A stretch of DNA of 6,282 bases from Acidobacteriota bacterium. Its GTDB lineage: Bacteria > Acidobacteriota > Polarisedimenticolia > Gp22-AA2. The notes under the pieces are model-generated. The model was not told where the DNA came from, did not search any database, and worked only from the letters and a program-made list of their open reading frames with translations. The stretch's first letter is position 1. Each line of letters starts with the position of its first letter. Shown one piece after another: positions 3,843 through 6,282 of the stretch. The stretch is from the NCBI GenBank assembly GCA_027297005.1, contig JAPUIN010000235.1, positions 1 through 6,282 on the forward strand, read 5' to 3'. A program made the translations under genes and the position numbers.

Positions 3843-6218
3843 ATGAGGAATTCGGCCGGGCTGGCGGCCCCGGGGATCGCGCTGCTCGCCCTGCTGCTCC
3901 TGGGCCTGGGAGTGCCGGCCTGCAGCGGCGGGGGAGTCCCGGACGACAGCGCCCGGCAGCCACCCTCCGTCGCGACCGATCAGCGCGCGACATCACACGC
4001 ACCACCTGAACCGGTTGATCTTCCGCCTCTGGAAGGGAAGGGGGCGGGCGCCCTCCGGATGAAGGCCCGCCTCGAGGCGATCATCGAGAACCTCGATCCC
4101 CGCCATAATCTGTTCCTGAACGCAAGGCGGGCCGACTTCTTCGAGCGCGCCATCCAGCGGGCGCGCGACCCTGAGCAGCGGCTCGTTCTCACGACCCGTC
4201 GGGCGGACGAACTGCTGAAGTCCGGCGATCCGCAGGCGGCGATTGATATCGTCCTCCCGCTGCTGACTCCTGATCCGTCCGTGCCGGGCGGCGGCCCTCC
4301 GGTTGATGAGGTGCGCGAGTTCCTGGTCCTCTGCTACCTGCGCATCGGCGAGCTGCAGAATTGCATCGCCCGCCACACGCCGCGCTCGTGCCTCCTGCCG
4401 ATCCGCGGCGATGGAATACACCGCGATCTGCGCGGCTCGCGGGCGGCCATCGGGCAGCTGCTGGAGTTGCTCGAGTTGAATCCGGACGAGCCGGGCGCCC
4501 GCTGGCTGCTGAACATCGCCTTCATGACGCTGGGAGAGTATCCCGACGGGGTTCCGGATCGCTTTCTGATCCCGCCTGCGACGTTCGAGTCGGAGGCCGA
4601 GGTCGCCTCCTTCACCAACGTTGCGCAGAAGGCGGGGCTCGTGATCCGCGGCCGGGCCGGTGGTGGCCTGATGGAGGATTTCGACGGGGATGGCCTGCTC
4701 GACATCGTGGCCTCCTCGTTCGGCGTCCGCGATCCGATGCACTATCTGCGCAACAACGGCGACGGCACGTTCACCGACCGGAGCGAAGCGGCCGGCCTGG
4801 GCGACGAGATGGGTGGCTTGAACCTGCTGCACGCCGACTACGACAACGACGGTGACGTCGATATCCTGGTGCTGAGGGGCGGTTGGATGCGCAAGGATGG
4901 GAAGTTCCCGAATTCGCTACTAAGAAACGAAGGGGATGGAACGTTCGAGGACGTGACCGAGCAGGCCGGACTGCTGAGCTTCCATCCGACGCAGACGGCG
5001 GCGTGGGCCGACTACGACAACGATGGCTGGCTCGACCTGTTCATCGGGAACGAATCAGCGATCGACGACGTGCACCCGTCCGAGCTATACCACAATGAGG
5101 GAGACGGGACCTTCACGAATCGCGCGCTCAACCTGGGAGACCCGGATCTCGATTATGTGAAGGCGGTCGCCTGGGGCGATTTCAATGATGATGGGCTTAT
5201 GGATCTCTACGTCTCGGTGCTCTACGGGGACAACCGGCTGTTCCGCAACGACGGGCCCCGGAAAGAAGTGGGGCCGAACGGGGAGGACTGGCGATTCACC
5301 GAGATTGCCCGCGCAGCCGGTGTCACCGAGCCGCAGAACAGTTTCCCGACCTGGTTCTGGGACTACGATAACGACGGGCGGCTCGACATCCTGGTGGCCG
5401 GGTTTAAGGCACTGGTCTGGGACAAGGCGTGCCGGCTGATCGACTGCATCGGTGAGGCGGCGAGGATTCATCTCGGCCTGCCACACCACATCGAAACACC
5501 CCGCCTCTATCACAACGAAGGGGATGGGACCTTCCGCGAGGTGAGCCGCGAGACCGGGATGGATCGCGTGGCGCTGCCGATGGGGGCCAACTTCGGGGAT
5601 ATCGACAACGATGGCTGGCTGGATGCCTATTTTGGCACCGGCGAGCCGAGCCTCGGGACGCTCATCCCGAATCAGATGTTCCGGAACGACGCGGGGCGAC
5701 GGTTTCAGGACGTCACGACCTCGGCCAATGTCGGCCATCTGCAGAAGGGGCACGGCGTGGCGTTTGGCGACATTGACAATGACGGTGACCAGGACCTTTT
5801 CATCGAGCTGGGCGGGTTCTACAAGGTGGATGCTGCTTTGAGCGCGCTATTCGTCAACCCGGGTTCGGAGAATCAATGGATCACGCTGCGACTCGAGGGG
5901 CGGCGCTCCAATCGGTCCGCGATCGGCGCGCGGGTTGTCGTGCGCGTCCGCGTGCCGGGAGGCGTGCGCGCCATCCATCGCACCGTCGGTACTGGAGGGA
6001 GCTTCGGCGGCAACAGCCTGCAGCTTGAGATCGGGTTGGGGGATGCCGAATCGATCGAGACGATCGAGGTCACCTGGCCGACGACGGGGGAGACGCAGCG
6101 GTTCCGCGACGTCACGCCGCGACGGGTCTATCGAATCGTGGAGGGAGAGACCGCGCTCGAAGAGCTGAAGGTGCCGACGTTTCGATTCGAGGTGGAACCG
6201 GACATCGCGCTGCGTTGA
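3843..6218 (+). CDS. CRTAC1-like lipoprotein: TPR-like region, seven FG-GAP/VCBS calcium repeats and ASPIC/UnbV domain
   Basis: The product has 791 residues from ATG 3843. The first 27 form a lipoprotein signal: R2, a long leucine-rich core, and VPAC with C27 as the lipidated residue. The frame is open to TTG 3774 and ATG 3789, but those starts would put 18 or more charged residues before the signal, so I prefer 3843 although its ribosome binding site is weak. Residues about 40-260 are helical and TPR-like, with cysteines 164, 174 and 183 and a CLLPI...GIH...GSRAAI stretch. Seven DxDxDG-type calcium loops begin at D279, D332, D390, D446, D507, D586 and D643, mostly 53-61 residues apart, which predicts a seven-bladed propeller. 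NxGDGTF-like strands separate most of them. An insertion with C530 and C535 widens the gap between blades 5 and 6. Residues about 677-745 match ASPIC/UnbV (RSNRSAIGARV, then GTGGSFGGNS). Such proteins are exported and thought to bind ligands or other surface molecules; no enzymatic motif is seen. It is divergent from the symporter operon. Confidence 0.88.
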   Translation: MRNSAGLAAPGIALLALLLLGLGVPACSGGGVPDDSARQPPSVATDQRATSHAPPEPVDLPPLEGKGAGALRMKARLEAIIENLDPRHNLFLNARRADFFERAIQRARDPEQRLVLTTRRADELLKSGDPQAAIDIVLPLLTPDPSVPGGGPPVDEVREFLVLCYLRIGELQNCIARHTPRSCLLPIRGDGIHRDLRGSRAAIGQLLELLELNPDEPGARWLLNIAFMTLGEYPDGVPDRFLIPPATFESEAEVASFTNVAQKAGLVIRGRAGGGLMEDFDGDGLLDIVASSFGVRDPMHYLRNNGDGTFTDRSEAAGLGDEMGGLNLLHADYDNDGDVDILVLRGGWMRKDGKFPNSLLRNEGDGTFEDVTEQAGLLSFHPTQTAAWADYDNDGWLDLFIGNESAIDDVHPSELYHNEGDGTFTNRALNLGDPDLDYVKAVAWGDFNDDGLMDLYVSVLYGDNRLFRNDGPRKEVGPNGEDWRFTEIARAAGVTEPQNSFPTWFWDYDNDGRLDILVAGFKALVWDKACRLIDCIGEAARIHLGLPHHIETPRLYHNEGDGTFREVSRETGMDRVALPMGANFGDIDNDGWLDAYFGTGEPSLGTLIPNQMFRNDAGRRFQDVTTSANVGHLQKGHGVAFGDIDNDGDQDLFIELGGFYKVDAALSALFVNPGSENQWITLRLEGRRSNRSAIGARVVVRVRVPGGVRAIHRTVGTGGSFGGNSLQLEIGLGDAESIETIEVTWPTTGETQRFRDVTPRRVYRIVEGETALEELKVPTFRFEVEPDIALR

Positions 6219-6226
6219 GAGGGTGT

Positions 6227-6241
6227 AACGCGCGCAGCGTT
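6227..6241. repeat. Small inverted repeat after the lipoprotein gene
   Basis: AACGC and GCGTT form a 5-bp stem around a 5-base loop, starting 9 bases after the stop. No T-run follows, so a terminator role is weakly supported. Confidence 0.2.
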
Positions 6242-6266
6242 CTGCACGGCCCATCCTGTTCCGCGT

Positions 6267-6279
6267 GACACGTCGTGTC
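6267..6279. repeat. Short palindrome at the window edge
   Basis: GACAC and GTGTC flank a 3-base centre. It could be part of an operator or hairpin belonging to the next gene, but the window ends three bases later. Confidence 0.2.
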
Positions 6280-6282
6280 CCT

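Noticed and set aside
3993..4832. A 279-residue minus-strand frame inside the lipoprotein gene.
   Set aside because: It is an antisense shadow of the TPR-like part of the lipoprotein, with no domain features.
4677..5785. The repeated GACTACGACAACGA-type segments as a possible DNA repeat array.
   Set aside because: They encode the DxDxDG calcium loops and vary at synonymous positions, so they are protein repeats and not a separate DNA element.

Overview
This window comes from the chromosome of a GC-rich bacterium. Codon third positions are strongly G/C. The set of a surface FG-GAP/UnbV lipoprotein, a GES-type PutP symporter and a GSA-aminomutase-like transaminase would fit an uncultured soil or sediment lineage such as Acidobacteriota or a neighbouring phylum. 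That placement is inference. I see no mobile element, CRISPR array, tRNA or rRNA gene.

Layout: (1) bases 56-532, plus strand, a small cupin-fold protein that lacks the usual metal-binding histidines. (2) bases 3658-600, minus strand, a compact apparent operon. In transcription order it contains a previously unmarked 33-residue single-helix protein, a sodium:solute symporter of the PutP family that starts on a GTGA overlap with it, an 11-codon mini-ORF with a good ribosome binding site, and a class III (GSA-aminomutase-like) aminotransferase whose ATG overlaps the mini-ORF stop as ATGA. (3) a 184-base divergent intergenic region with candidate -10 elements on both strands, a 9-bp direct repeat and a perfect 8-bp inverted repeat. 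(4) bases 3843-6218, plus strand, a large predicted lipoprotein with a helical TPR-like N-terminal half, seven DxDxDG calcium-loop repeats and a C-terminal ASPIC/UnbV domain. The cupin gene and the aminotransferase gene converge across 67 bases that hold a weak hairpin.

How the genes may work together: the minus-strand genes look like an uptake-plus-transamination unit. The symporter would bring in a small amino or imino acid with sodium, the 33-residue peptide would be its accessory subunit, and the PLP enzyme would act on the imported compound or a derivative. The lipoprotein is divergently transcribed and could share control elements with this operon, but nothing in the sequence ties it to the same pathway.

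The most unusual content is at small scale: the two short coupled reading frames (3557-3658 and 1991-2026) and the structured divergent promoter region. There is no obvious new multi-gene defence or biosynthetic system here.
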